Assembly: GCA_020555605.1 (NCBI GenBank)
Contig: JAJCJC010000004.1
Span: 62,001-126,000, forward strand
Length of the DNA stretch: 64,000 nucleotides
Direction: 5' to 3'
From: a bacterium 210917-SL.2.15
Lineage (GTDB): Bacteria > Bacillota > Clostridia > Oscillospirales > Oscillospiraceae
Of the stretch, positions 54,123 to 62,592 are shown piece after piece. Position 1 is the stretch's first letter. Each line of letters opens with the position of its first letter. The notes beneath the pieces are model-generated. The model searched no databases. It was not told the DNA's origin and saw only the letters and a list, made by a program, of their open reading frames with translations. The translations under genes and the position numbers were made by a program.

Positions 54123-55913
54123 TTATTTTTTCGCCTTGGAGTCCACCACATCCTTCAGCAAAGCGGTGAATTCCTCCATACTCATAGCGCCCAGATCGCC
54201 GTCGGCACGATGGCGGGGTGAAACGGTATTGTTTTCCATATCCCGGTCGCCTACAACCACCATATAGGGCACCTTCTCCATCTGCGCTTCGCGGATCTTC
54301 TTGCCGATCTTTTCATTGCGGTAATCCACTTCCACGCGGAAACCCAAATCCTCCAGCTTTCTGGCCTGCTCAGCGCAGTAATCGCCGGCACGGTCGGTTA
54401 CAGGCAGGAAACGCACCTGTTCAGGGGCCATCCATGTGGGTAAGGCACCGGCATATTTTTCAATCAACAGCGCCAAGGTTCGCTCATAGCACCCCATAGA
54501 CGTGCGGTGGATAATATAGGGCGTTTTCTTCGTGCCGTCCACATCCGTGTATTCCATACCAAACTTTTCTGCCAGAAGCATATCAATCTGGATCGTGATC
54601 AACGTATCTTCCTTGCCAAAGACATTTTTAATCTGGATATCCAATTTAGGACCATAGAAGGCCGCTTCGTCAATCCCCACTTTATAGTCGATTCCCAAAT
54701 CGTCCAGAATCTTTTTCATCACACTCTGAGCGTGCTCCCACTGTTCGGCGGTGCCTTCATATTTGTTGCCGGGATTTGCAGGATCCCACTGTGAGAAACG
54801 GAACGAACAGTCCTCTTTCAATCCCAGCGTTTCCAGGCAGTAGCTGGCCAACTCAAAACATCCGCGGAATTCATCTTCCAGCTGATCGGGACGCAGAATC
54901 AGATGGCCTTCGGAAATCGTAAACTGGCGCACACGGATAAGGCCATGCATCTCACCGCTGTCCTCATTGCGGAACAGCGTAGACGTTTCACCCAAACGCA
55001 TGGGTAGATCACGGTAGCTTCGGGCACGATTCAGGAAAACCTGATACTGGAACGGGCAGGTCATGGGACGCAAGGCAAAACACTCTTTGGTTTCATCATG
55101 AGGATCGCCCAGAATAAACATGCCATCCAAATAATGATCCCAATGGCCGCTGATGCGATACAGATCCCGCTTGGCCATTAAAGGCGTTTTCGTAAGGAGA
55201 TATCCCCGGCGCTGCTCGGTATCTTCAATCCAGCGCTGAAGCTGCTGAATAACCCGCGCACCCTTAGGCAACAGGATAGGCAGCCCCTGTCCAATCACAT
55301 CCACTGTGGTGAAATACTCCAATTCGCGTCCCAGCTTATTATGGTCACGCTTCAAGGCTTCTGCCTGCTGCTCCAGATAGGCATCCAATTCCTCCTTCTT
55401 GGGGAAAGCAATACCATAGATACGCTGGAGCTGCTTGCGGCTGGAATCGCCGCGCCAATAGGCGCTGTTGCAGGCTGTCAGCTTGATGCCGTTGCCCTTG
55501 ATGCGGCCAGTGGAATCCAGATGCGGGCCGGCGCACAGGTCAGTAAAATCGCCCTGCTTATAAAAGGAGATTACCGCATCTTCGGGCAGATCATTGATCA
55601 GTTCCACTTTATAGGGTTCGTCTTTCATCAGCGCCAACGCTTCCGCGCGCGGCAGTTCAAAGCGCTCCAGCTTCAGCTTTTCCTTACAGATCCTGCGCAT
55701 TTCCGCCTCGATCTTGGAAAGGTCCTCCGGGGTAAATGTCTCCTCACTGTCCAAATCGTAGTAAAACCCGTTTTCAATGGCCGGGCCGATGGCCAGCTTG
55801 GTGCCGGGCCACAGACGCTTGACCGCCTGGGCCAGTACATGGGAGCAGGTATGCCAATAGGTTTTACGGTACTGCTCGTTTTCAAAGGTGTACTGCTTGT
55901 TTTCTTCGCTCAT
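54123..55913 (-). CDS. thrS: Threonyl-tRNA synthetase, form without TGS domain
   Basis: Charges tRNA-Thr. The 596-residue protein starts almost directly with the editing domain (YWHTCSHVLAQAVKRLWPGT with HxxxH, and the later TDLCAGPHLDSTGRI with its conserved Cys and His) and continues with the class-II catalytic core: motif 2 region FRNEDSGEMHGLIRVRQF, motif 3 around RTSMGCYERTLALLIEKYAG, and the anticodon-binding domain (FLPVTDRAGDYCAEQARKLE). The N-terminal TGS domain of about 60 residues found in most ThrS proteins is missing. A T-box leader and promoter lie upstream. Confidence 0.95.
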   Translation of the reverse strand: MSEENKQYTFENEQYRKTYWHTCSHVLAQAVKRLWPGTKLAIGPAIENGFYYDLDSEETFTPEDLSKIEAEMRRICKEKLKLERFELPRAEALALMKDEPYKVELINDLPEDAVISFYKQGDFTDLCAGPHLDSTGRIKGNGIKLTACNSAYWRGDSSRKQLQRIYGIAFPKKEELDAYLEQQAEALKRDHNKLGRELEYFTTVDVIGQGLPILLPKGARVIQQLQRWIEDTEQRRGYLLTKTPLMAKRDLYRISGHWDHYLDGMFILGDPHDETKECFALRPMTCPFQYQVFLNRARSYRDLPMRLGETSTLFRNEDSGEMHGLIRVRQFTISEGHLILRPDQLEDEFRGCFELASYCLETLGLKEDCSFRFSQWDPANPGNKYEGTAEQWEHAQSVMKKILDDLGIDYKVGIDEAAFYGPKLDIQIKNVFGKEDTLITIQIDMLLAEKFGMEYTDVDGTKKTPYIIHRTSMGCYERTLALLIEKYAGALPTWMAPEQVRFLPVTDRAGDYCAEQARKLEDLGFRVEVDYRNEKIGKKIREAQMEKVPYMVVVGDRDMENNTVSPRHRADGDLGAMSMEEFTALLKDVVDSKAKK

Positions 55914-55949
55914 AAAAGTTCCTCCTCACTGTGTTTGCGGGGGAGGGCA

Positions 55950-56240
55950 GCAAAACGCCCCACCCCTGAAATACCGTCAGGGGTGGGGCATACAAAAAGC
56001 GCTCCACGGTTCCACCCTGCTTACGAAACGCGCCGGAAGGCGGTTGCGTCGCTCGTGACCTCTGTAACGGGAGGACCCGTTCCGGTCTACTGGCAGCTCC
56101 CCCAAAGGGCGCCGCGTTCGGCGGACAGCTCAGGAGCGGTTGGGATCCGCTTTCCTGCGCAGGGCACTCACAGCAAATGCGCCCCTCTCTGCGCGCTGAA
56201 CCAGCGGCCGTTTCTCCGTCAAAGCCATTTTCGACAGGAA
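55950..56240 (-). ncRNA. T-box riboswitch of thrS
   Basis: The minus-strand leader contains the T-box sequence AGGGTGGAACCGTGG (56018-56004), followed by a terminator in which GCCCCACCCCTGA pairs with TCAGGGGTGGGGC (55989-55956) before a GTTTTGC tail. The upstream 200 nt can form stem I. Uncharged tRNA-Thr should stabilise the antiterminator. I did not fix the ACC-type specifier codon with certainty. Confidence 0.92.
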
Positions 56241-56241
56241 C

Positions 56242-56270
56242 ACTATATCACCGGGCAAAGGAATTGTCAA
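56242..56270 (-). promoter_or_regulatory. thrS promoter
   Basis: On the minus strand TTGACA (56270-56265), 17 bp, TATAGT (56247-56242), directly before the T-box leader. Confidence 0.85.
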
Positions 56271-56533
56271 GGGCGAATCCCCGGCTTTTTGCCAGCCAAT
56301 CCATGGGAAGGAAAGTCTCCACCACCGGAGCCACCAACCCTAAATGGAGCAGCCATGCGCCGCTGCGCAGCAGATGCAGAACAGGAAGCAATCCTCAGTT
56401 TATGACCGCATAAGCAGGAAACACCAGGCAGATACGGCAGGAAAAGACCCAGCAGCGCCGCCATACTCCCCGCAATACCGATATAATTACTGCGTTTTAT
56501 AGTTGTCCGCTCCCCTGATCGCATCTTTCTCAT
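56267..56533 (-). other. Possible fragment of a small membrane protein
   Basis: A minus-strand frame reads IGIAGSMAALLGLFLPYLPG, a plausible first membrane segment, but the sequence after it has no membrane or domain character and runs into the thrS promoter. There is no clear ribosome-binding site. It may be a truncated gene or chance. The AT-rich stretch 56534-56690 between it and the XRE gene shows no gene. Confidence 0.25.
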
Positions 56534-56690
56534 TCATTTCCCCATACAGATTCATAAAATAAATTGATATTTTTAATTATAAATTACAAAATATATAATC
56601 ACAAGTTTATAAATAAATTTACAGGACATTTCTATTTCGCATCTCATGCGGCTATCATAAAGTAATAGAACATGGGAAGGGTGGCATCAT

Positions 56691-57023
56691 TTGGCTTTGG
56701 ATTATCACATGATCGGGCGGCGAATCGCCCGGCGCAGAAAAAAGCTCCGGTTAACCCAAGCAAAAACCGCAGAGTTATGCGATATTACCAACCAATATTT
56801 ATCCAATATCGAACGCGCCACGTCCGTTCCTTCGCTTGAGACGATTATGCGTCTGGCCGCCGCATTGGATACCACGCCGGACGAGTTTCTGGTAGGCGCT
56901 GCCCGCCCCGAGAAAGATGAATGGCGCAGCGTGTCCGAACAGTTGCGCATTTTGTCGCCCAAACAGCTGGAACTCGTGCGCAGTTTCATCGAATGGATGA
57001 CTCAACAGGACGCACTGACCTAA
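56691..57023 (+). CDS. XRE-family helix-turn-helix regulator
   Basis: A 110-residue DNA-binding protein. The HTH_3 domain is complete: IGRRIARRRKKLRLTQAKTA, then DITNQYLSNIERATSVPSLE and MRLAAALDTTPDEFLVG. The C-terminal 35 residues (LRILSPKQLELVRSFIEWM) form a short helical tail. The start is a TTG with GGGAAGGGTGG about 6 bp upstream. It may control the membrane-protein gene that follows 175 bp later, but no operator is obvious. Confidence 0.88.
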   Translation: MALDYHMIGRRIARRRKKLRLTQAKTAELCDITNQYLSNIERATSVPSLETIMRLAAALDTTPDEFLVGAARPEKDEWRSVSEQLRILSPKQLELVRSFIEWMTQQDALT

Positions 57024-57197
57024 CCGCTATAAAAATACAAGGGACCGCCCGGCAGGCGACCTCTTTTCCCTATTCCTTACGCAAATGCTCCGGCAGACAC
57101 ATTGCAAATCTGCTGACACCATGCTATACTCATTATTACTTTATGCCGATACATTGACAGCAGGCGCTGCTGCGCCGCACTGTACAGGAGAGTTCTT

Positions 57198-57965
57198 ATG
57201 GCACATCAGACCAGACGGCGCATACTCTATGCGCTTTTTCCCATCCTAGGCGTTTGCGGCTTTCTATTGCGCGCAGTGCAACTGCGCTTTGGATTCACAG
57301 CTGCGGCACTACCCAAGACCGATTTTCCTCCTGCGGCGGCGCTGGCTATTCTGACGGCCGCAGTGCTGATTCTTGCCGCTCTGCTGGCACAGTTGCTCCC
57401 GCCGCGGGATGCCCGGTCCCTTCACCACGCACTAAATGGCTTTCGTCATCGCACGCTGCTTCGGCTGTGCGCCGCGCTGATCGGATTGTGGGGATGGGCT
57501 TTTCTTTTGTTCGATCTGCCCGGCGGAGTTTTTCCCCTGTTAGCTGCCGCCTTCTGCTTCCTGACAGCGCTCTGTCTTTTGCTGCTGTCGTCCTCTCCGG
57601 CATATGCCTCCCTTCTACTAGCAGAAATTACCTGCTTTTCCACCGGATGGCTGGCAGTGCTGTTTAGCCGTCACGCCTCGGATCCGGTTCTGCCAGGTTT
57701 TTGGCCGCCATTGCTGGCTCTGTGCGCCACTTCGCTGAGCGCTTGCTTTCTCACCAGCGCTGCCTGCGGATGGCCCAAGCCTCGGCGCACCGTATTCGTA
57801 TTGCTCACAGGCGGCGCCTTATGCCTCATCGCCCTAGCCGACTGCTGCGCAGTCGCTTTTTCTCCCCGCTTTTTCGCGTATTTGGCCGCCGCTTTGTGGC
57901 AGCTGCACGGCGCTTTCTGTCTCTTCTTTTCACCCAAGCCACAAACGGCACAGCGCTCCATTTAA
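57198..57965 (+). CDS. Polytopic membrane protein of unknown function
   Basis: A 255-residue protein with about seven hydrophobic segments, for example ALAILTAAVLILAALLAQLL and LLAAAFCFLTALCLLLL. I recognise no family. The N terminus is basic (MAHQTRRRILY) and the C terminus is short and polar. An AGGAGAG site lies 7 bp before the ATG. A strong terminator follows. Possibly linked to the XRE regulator upstream; no function can be inferred. Confidence 0.7.
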   Translation: MAHQTRRRILYALFPILGVCGFLLRAVQLRFGFTAAALPKTDFPPAAALAILTAAVLILAALLAQLLPPRDARSLHHALNGFRHRTLLRLCAALIGLWGWAFLLFDLPGGVFPLLAAAFCFLTALCLLLLSSSPAYASLLLAEITCFSTGWLAVLFSRHASDPVLPGFWPPLLALCATSLSACFLTSAACGWPKPRRTVFVLLTGGALCLIALADCCAVAFSPRFFAYLAAALWQLHGAFCLFFSPKPQTAQRSI

Positions 57966-57977
57966 AACGCACTCCCT

Positions 57978-58010
57978 GCGGGGCGCCCCTTGCGGGCGCC
58001 CCGCTTTTTT
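57978..58010 (+). terminator. Terminator after the membrane-protein gene
   Basis: GCGGGGCGCCC pairs with GGGCGCCCCGC around a five-base loop, followed by TTTTTT. Confidence 0.92.
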
Positions 58011-58137
58011 ACGCCGAGCTGTATAGCTCGCCCAGCAGGACAATTCCCCACTTTTGTAAAGGTCCCCTGACATTCTTTGATCCTTGTTCTATACTGTCAT
58101 TGTAAAGGAACCTTGTCGCCCCAGGGAGGTATCTTCT

Positions 58138-58345
58138 ATGAAAAATCGCGTAGAAGCACTACGAAAAGCCATGGGACTGAGCCCAGGAAGCGTTTGCCAA
58201 AGCCCTGCAGGTCTCGCGCCAAACGGTCAGTTCTATCGAAACAGGCAAATACAATCCCTCGCTGGATTTGGCATTCGCCATTTCCAATTTTTTCGAAAAA
58301 TCCATCGAAGAAATTTTTATGCACGAAAGGAGCGATATACCATGA
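58138..58345 (+). pseudogene. XRE-family HTH regulator, frameshifted
   Basis: An ATG with AGGGAGG upstream opens MKNRVEALRKAMGLS; one extra C in the CCC at 58182-58184 then shifts the frame. In the other frame the protein continues QEAFAKALQVSRQTVSSIE, then KYNPSLDLAFAISNFFEKSI and EEIFMHE, a perfect short XRE-type regulator (67 residues if repaired). The stop of the shifted frame overlaps the next ATG (ATGA). The lesion is a single base in a short C run, so a sequencing error or a recent mutation are both possible. Confidence 0.82.
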
Positions 58346-58785
58346 AAAAAAGCGATTGGATCACCGGCGTTCTCTTTTTGCTGGCCGGCATCGGCCTCCT
58401 GCTTGCGGCACTGTTCATCGGCAGCGCCTTAGGTAATCTGCTTTTTGGTTTCGCTGGCGCCGGCATTGGTCCCGGCCTCTTCCTGCTCGGCCGGTACGTT
58501 TACTGGTCCTGGCCCAGCAATCAGGCCCGTTATCAGGACAGGCAGGAACAGATCCGCATTGAATTCCGCGACGAACGCAAAGAAATGCTGCGTGACAAAT
58601 CTGGCCGGTATGCCTATGTGATGGGCCTGCTGATCCTCTCCGTTCCTATAGTCGTCCTCTCCGTTTTAGGCGCTTTGGACATTCTGCCGGATACACGGGG
58701 ACTCCTTCTCTTCCCGGGCGCTTATCTGCTGTTTCAGTTCATAGCCGGGGCCCTGATTTTCCGCCGTTTGAGCCAAAAATATTAA
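58342..58785 (+). CDS. Membrane protein paired with an HTH regulator
   Basis: A 147-residue protein with four membrane segments: two near the N terminus (WITGVLFLLAGIGLLLAALF and the next glycine-rich segment) and two after a charged cytoplasmic loop (RIEFRDERKEMLRDKSGRYA). Such DUF2178-like proteins commonly follow a short XRE regulator, as here, with ATGA overlap. Function unknown. AAAGGAG lies 10 bp before the ATG. If the upstream frameshift is real, translational coupling to the regulator would be lost, because ribosomes reading the first frame continue through this start in the same frame. Confidence 0.75.
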   Translation: MKKSDWITGVLFLLAGIGLLLAALFIGSALGNLLFGFAGAGIGPGLFLLGRYVYWSWPSNQARYQDRQEQIRIEFRDERKEMLRDKSGRYAYVMGLLILSVPIVVLSVLGALDILPDTRGLLLFPGAYLLFQFIAGALIFRRLSQKY

Positions 58786-58812
58786 ACGCCCCGGATTTTT
58801 CAGGGGCGCAAT

Positions 58813-58852
58813 AAAAAACGGGGACGGCGACGCCGTTCCCGTTTTTTATTTG
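58813..58852 (+). terminator. Terminator after the membrane-protein gene
   Basis: AAAAACGGGGACGGC pairs with GCCGTTCCCGTTTTT around a three-base loop. The preceding CGCCCC/GGGGCG hairpin (about 58788-58808) is an additional candidate. Confidence 0.85.
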
Positions 58853-58993
58853 GATGGAAGATTTTGATGAAAAGAAGAATGTTCTATTGCTCTGTGATAA
58901 TAGGATACCTTCGGATTATTACAAAACAAAGCACGAATTGTTACAAAAGTATGAAATTTCGAAAAAAGTTTCTTTCTGTCGCAGAGTGCTTCT

Positions 58994-59449
58994 TTATTCC
59001 CCGGTACGCAACCCACTGAAAAACCGTTGGAGGACGGCAGCACACTCCTCTGCCAGGATGCCGCCCACCACAGCGGGGCGATTGGGATAATCCTCCATAA
59101 AAAGGTTGCTCACACCGCCCACCGCACCCATAGCGCGATCCCGCGCACCGTAATAAACCCGGCCGACGCGGGCATTCAAAATGGCGCCGGCGCACATGGG
59201 GCACGGCTCCAGCGTGACATACAGTTCGGCCTCGCTCAGCCGCCAGCTGCCCAGGCAGGCATTGGCCGCTTCGATAGCCTCCATTTCCGCGTGCGAGGAC
59301 GTGCGCTGCCGCTCCTCCCGGCGGTTGCGCCCTTCTCCCACGATTTTCCCATGGAGCACGATCACACAGCCTACCGGCACCTCGCCGTGCTCCGCCGCTT
59401 CCTGCGCCAGTTCCAACGCCCGGCGCATATAGCGTTCTTCCCGTCTCAT
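58994..59449 (-). CDS. tadA: tRNA-specific adenosine deaminase
   Basis: Deaminates A34 of tRNA-Arg(ACG) to inosine. The 151-residue protein has the cytidine/deoxycytidylate deaminase zinc site: HAEMEAIEAA near residue 53 and PCPMCAGAI near residue 83. The N terminus YMRRALELAQEAAEHGEVPV and the segment GVSNLFMEDYPNRP are typical TadA. I chose the ATG at 59449, which has GGAGGGG about 6 bp upstream. Confidence 0.95.
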   Translation of the reverse strand: MRREERYMRRALELAQEAAEHGEVPVGCVIVLHGKIVGEGRNRREERQRTSSHAEMEAIEAANACLGSWRLSEAELYVTLEPCPMCAGAILNARVGRVYYGARDRAMGAVGGVSNLFMEDYPNRPAVVGGILAEECAAVLQRFFSGLRTGE

Positions 59450-59590
59450 ACCGTTCCCCTCCGCTCCTTTCATCGGCACTGCTTTGCGCTGCTATTTTAC
59501 CACATCCTGCAAATTTTTGGAACATTTGTATATCCCGGCGCATATTTGTCCAAACTGAACATAGGTTAATGGTACAAGGAGTGGATAAAA

Positions 59591-59851
59591 GTGGGTGACA
59601 AACTGGTGCGTTTCAAAAAACAGACGGCAGAGGACATGGAGCTTGACGAACTGCTGCGCTCCCTTTCCCGCACGCAGCGGGAGATCGATCTTGCCTACAA
59701 TCATTTTAACTTTACCAGCGACCCGGATCTGATCGAATCCTGTGTATATGAGATCTCTTCCCTGCAGTGCCGCTACAACTATCTGCTGCGGCGCGTCAAG
59801 GAGCGCGGCGGCAGCGCCGCCATCGGCGCTCTGCCCGGCCGCGAAGTATGA
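59591..59851 (+). CDS. yaaL: DUF2508 family protein (YaaL-like)
   Basis: An 86-residue protein matching YaaL/DUF2508: ELDELLRSLSRTQREIDLAY, then FNFTSDPDLIESCVYEI and a C-terminal RYNYLLRRVKE. Function unknown, but it precedes bofA as in Bacillus, supporting the assignment. GTG start with AAGGAG 10 bp upstream. Confidence 0.88.
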   Translation: MGDKLVRFKKQTAEDMELDELLRSLSRTQREIDLAYNHFNFTSDPDLIESCVYEISSLQCRYNYLLRRVKERGGSAAIGALPGREV

Positions 59852-59876
59852 GGGCAGGAAAGGACGGGCCGGAACC

Positions 59877-60143
59877 TTGAACATTGCCGAACAATTCTTT
59901 ATCGCCATTGCTGTGCTTTTTCTGGCGCTGATCGCTTTCAAGCTGTTCTCCGCACCGCTGCGGTTGGCGCTGCGGGTGGGGGCCAACACCGCCCTGGGCT
60001 TTCTCGCACTGATCGCCCTGGACCTGTTCAGCCCCCTCCTCGGGCTGCACATTGCCGTAAACCTGGTCAACGCCCTTATTGTGGGCATTCTCGGACTGCC
60101 CGGTCTGGCACTGCTGGTGCTGATGCAGTGGGTGTTCCTGTAG
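59877..60143 (+). CDS. bofA: Pro-sigma-K processing inhibitor BofA
   Basis: A small membrane protein, 88 residues, that holds the SpoIVFB intramembrane protease inactive until late sporulation. Two membrane segments are visible (FFIAIAVLFLALIAFKLF and LGFLALIALDLFSPLLGLHI), followed by the C-terminal block AVNLVNALIVGILGLPGLAL that is typical of the family. Start TTG at 59877 with AAAGGA about 11 bp upstream, directly behind yaaL. Together with spoIID and the SpoIIQ-like gene this marks an endospore-former or its descendant. Confidence 0.92.
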   Translation: MNIAEQFFIAIAVLFLALIAFKLFSAPLRLALRVGANTALGFLALIALDLFSPLLGLHIAVNLVNALIVGILGLPGLALLVLMQWVFL

Positions 60144-60184
60144 TACATATCCGGCAGGGCGGGACCCCTTTTCCATCCTGCCGG

Positions 60185-60229
60185 AAACAGCCGCGTTCCG
60201 CCGATGGCGGAACGCGGCTGTTTTTTTAT
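60185..60229. terminator. Bidirectional terminator between bofA and degV
   Basis: Eighteen-bp stem (AAACAGCCGCGTTCCGCC / GGCGGAACGCGGCTGTTT) with a three-base loop and T tracts. Confidence 0.93.
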
Positions 60230-60238
60230 GTACGCGTT

Positions 60239-61129
60239 TTATAGAGCGAACGATTCATAATCCACGCAGCCCGTCTCCGGCAGCTCCCGGCAGCAAAGCA
60301 CCGCTACCGCACCAGGGCCAATGTGGCAGGACACGCTCAGCGATAGCGGATCCATATAAACAGGATACCCCGGGAAACGCGCCTTCACCTCTTCGATCCA
60401 GGCTTCGCCTTCTTCCCGCGAGCAGGTGTAAGCGCCGCGGATATACATGCTCTGCCCGGCAAAGCGGCCGTTCAAATCCTTCTCCAGCGCGTCCAACATG
60501 GTCTTTTTGGCCTGTTTCAGGCCCCGTACTTTGGCAAAAGCGTCCAACTTTTCACCCTGGATCTGCAACACGGGTTTGATGTTCAGCACCGCGGCGAACG
60601 TCGCCGCTGCCGGCGTGATACGCCCGCCTTTTTTGAGGTATTTCAACGTATCCAGAGTGATATAAATGCTGGCCTGCCGGCCGTCCCGCTCCAGGATCTC
60701 CTGAATACGGCTGCCCTCATAACCCTTTTGCGCCAGCACAACTGCATCCAGCACAGACTGTTTCATCGACCAGGAAATGCGCTGATTGTCCACCACAAAA
60801 ACGCGGCCCTCATAGTCCTGCGAAAGCATTTTGGCCGTTTCACAGGAACTGCTCAAGCCGCTGGACATGGGGATGTACAACACCTCGTCATACTCCTCCA
60901 GCGCCTTATCCCACAAGTTCAAAACCGCCTCCGGCGTCGGCTGCGACGTTTTGACATCTGCATTCTGTGCCAGGAAACGGTAAAATTCCTCCTGACTCAG
61001 GGTAATATCTTCATAATACAGTTCGTCATTGATAAAAAACGGCATCGGCAACACAGCAATCCCCAGCTTCTTTGCCTCCGCCTGGGTAATACCGCTGTTG
61101 CTGTCCGTAATCACTGCAACTTTTTTCAT
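60239..61129 (-). CDS. DegV family fatty-acid-binding protein
   Basis: A 296-residue DegV protein. The N-terminal domain has AVITDSNSGITQAEAKKLGI and the phosphate/carboxylate loop KTSQPTPEAVLNLWDKALEE; the C-terminal domain has SIYITLDTLKYLKKGGRITP and LNIKPVLQIQGEKLDAFAKV. DegV-type proteins (FakB) bind fatty acids and present them to the kinase FakA; no fakA is adjacent. I chose the ATG at 61129, which has AAGGGATC upstream. It has its own promoter. Confidence 0.93.
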   Translation of the reverse strand: MKKVAVITDSNSGITQAEAKKLGIAVLPMPFFINDELYYEDITLSQEEFYRFLAQNADVKTSQPTPEAVLNLWDKALEEYDEVLYIPMSSGLSSSCETAKMLSQDYEGRVFVVDNQRISWSMKQSVLDAVVLAQKGYEGSRIQEILERDGRQASIYITLDTLKYLKKGGRITPAAATFAAVLNIKPVLQIQGEKLDAFAKVRGLKQAKKTMLDALEKDLNGRFAGQSMYIRGAYTCSREEGEAWIEEVKARFPGYPVYMDPLSLSVSCHIGPGAVAVLCCRELPETGCVDYESFAL

Positions 61130-61250
61130 GGATAGATCCCTTCCCTCATCGCCCAAATTGGCAAAGCACTCTCTGTCACATCCGTCTCCGGCGAACAAAC
61201 CGTCCGCAAACCGCCGCCCGGCGGGCAGCGCACGGATCGTATATGTAGTT

Positions 61251-61278
61251 ATTGTAACACATTTATCAAAATATACAA
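61251..61278 (-). promoter_or_regulatory. degV promoter
   Basis: On the minus strand TTGTAT (61278-61273), 16 bp, TACAAT (61256-61251). Confidence 0.65.
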
Positions 61279-61404
61279 GAGCTGCCCCGGCGAAATTTCC
61301 CACGGTACGCCACTCCAAAACAAAATATAAAAACGAGATATCAAAAGAAAAACAGCGTTATAAAGAGATATTAAGAGAATCTAATGAAAAACCTTATTTT
61401 TTTG

Positions 61405-61462
61405 TTGACATACGGTACGCCGCGTGGTATAAATAAACATGCTTTCCATGCTGATGGAAAGC
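61405..61462 (+). promoter_or_regulatory. rplM promoter and L13-type leader hairpin
   Basis: TTGACA (61405-61410), 17 bp, TATAAA (61428-61433). The short leader contains the hairpin GCTTTCCAT (61441-61449) / ATGGAAAGC (61454-61462), like the autoregulatory L13 leader of other Firmicutes. The degV-rplM gap (61130-61511) holds this and the degV promoter; nothing else was seen. Confidence 0.7.
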
Positions 61463-61511
61463 TTTTGCACTGTTTTCAAAAGGAAATTCAAATAAACGGA
61501 GGAAAATCAAT

Positions 61512-61943
61512 ATGTCCACTTATATGGCAAAAATGGGCGAAACCGTCCGCAAGTGGTATATTCTGGACGCCGCCGGCAAGCCCCTGGGCAAGACCGCTGT
61601 GGTGGCCGCCGACCTGCTGCGCGGCAAGCGCAAGCCCGAGTATACCCCCCACGCCGACTGCGGCGATAACGTAATCATCATCAACGCGGCCCAGGCCGTG
61701 CTGACCGGCAAAAAGGGCACCCAGAAGTTCTACCGCACCCACTCTGGCTGGGTGGGCGGCCTGAAGGAAACCCCCTACCGCATCCTGATGAAGGAGCAGC
61801 CCCAGACGGCCATGCGTGTGGCGGTCCGCGGCATGCTGCCCAAGAACTCCCTGAGCCGCGCATCCCTGTCCCGTCTGCACATCTATGCAGATGCAAACTT
61901 CGAGCAGCAGGCCCAAAAGCCTGAGGCTTATGCAGTCGACTAA
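61512..61943 (+). CDS. rplM: 50S ribosomal protein L13
   Basis: Large-subunit protein L13, 143 residues. The segments RKWYILDAAGKPLGKTAVVA, DNVIIINAAQAVLTGKK and KKGTQKFYRTHSGWVGGLKE are characteristic, with GMLPKNSLSRA near the end. An AGGAAAATCAAT site precedes the ATG. rpsI follows 16 bp later, the universal rplM-rpsI operon. Confidence 0.98.
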   Translation: MSTYMAKMGETVRKWYILDAAGKPLGKTAVVAADLLRGKRKPEYTPHADCGDNVIIINAAQAVLTGKKGTQKFYRTHSGWVGGLKETPYRILMKEQPQTAMRVAVRGMLPKNSLSRASLSRLHIYADANFEQQAQKPEAYAVD

Positions 61944-61959
61944 TAGGAGGTAGACGAGA

Positions 61960-62364
61960 ATGTATACGAGCAAAAAGCCTTATATGTACGGTACCGGCAG
62001 AAGAAAGTCCTCTGTTGCCCGCGTCCACCTGTTTGAGGGCGGCAACGGCACCATCACCATCAACGGCCGTGACATTGACGAATATTTTGGCCTGGAGACC
62101 CTGAAAATGGTTGTCCGTCAGCCCTTGGAAGCCACCGGCACTGTGGGCAAGGTGGACATCTCCGCCACGGTCACCGGCGGCGGCGTTTCCGGCCAGGCCG
62201 GCGCGCTGCGCCACGGTATTGCCCGCGCCCTGCTGAGCGTGGATCCCGCATACCGCACCATTCTGAAGCAGGCCGGTTTCCTGACCCGCGATCCCAGAAT
62301 GAAAGAACGTAAAAAGTACGGTCTCAAAGCCGCACGTCGTGCTCCCCAGTTCTCCAAGCGCTAA
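61960..62364 (+). CDS. rpsI: 30S ribosomal protein S9
   Basis: Small-subunit protein S9, 134 residues. The start [20 protein letters not shown] and the C terminus [16 protein letters not shown], which reaches into the P site, are intact. The 3' end is notable because an integrase gene lies 228 bp away, facing it; this 3' end is a known integration target in Firmicutes. Confidence 0.98.
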   Translation: MYTSKKPYMYGTGRRKSSVARVHLFEGGNGTITINGRDIDEYFGLETLKMVVRQPLEATGTVGKVDISATVTGGGVSGQAGALRHGIARALLSVDPAYRTILKQAGFLTRDPRMKERKKYGLKAARRAPQFSKR

Positions 62365-62523
62365 TTTTCCCTACTTCTCAGTACGTCTCACGACGTCGAT
62401 TTGCAGGAAAATTCAGTACTTTTGGAGCTGTGCGTGGTTCTCGAAAGTGGTCCGTTTTGCTTCGTAAGAAGCAAGCAAGGAGCACACAAGGAACAAGAAT
62501 CGCAAGCGAAAAAAGCCTTATGA
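62365..62523. other. Probable left boundary of an integrated element
   Basis: No gene is seen between rpsI and the integrase. The sequence holds a small palindrome ACGTC-TCAC-GACGT (62383-62396) and repeated CAGTAC hexamers (about 62379 and 62413), as expected for integrase-binding sites. The natural attachment site is probably in the last codons of rpsI, but the second copy would be outside the window. Confidence 0.45.
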
Positions 62524-62566
62524 AGCAGGAGATCATTCCGCAAGGAGTGCATCTCCTGCTTTTTTG
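62524..62566 (+). terminator. Terminator between rpsI and the integrase
   Basis: AGCAGGAGAT (62524-62533) pairs with ATCTCCTGCT (62551-62560), followed by TTTTTT on the plus strand. Confidence 0.85.
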
Positions 62567-62592
62567 TGCTGCACGGCTTTTCCTTCTTCCGT

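Noticed and set aside
56267..56533. Small minus-strand membrane protein upstream of thrS
   Set aside because: Only one hydrophobic segment looks real and the frame overlaps the thrS promoter; kept only as a weak fragment.
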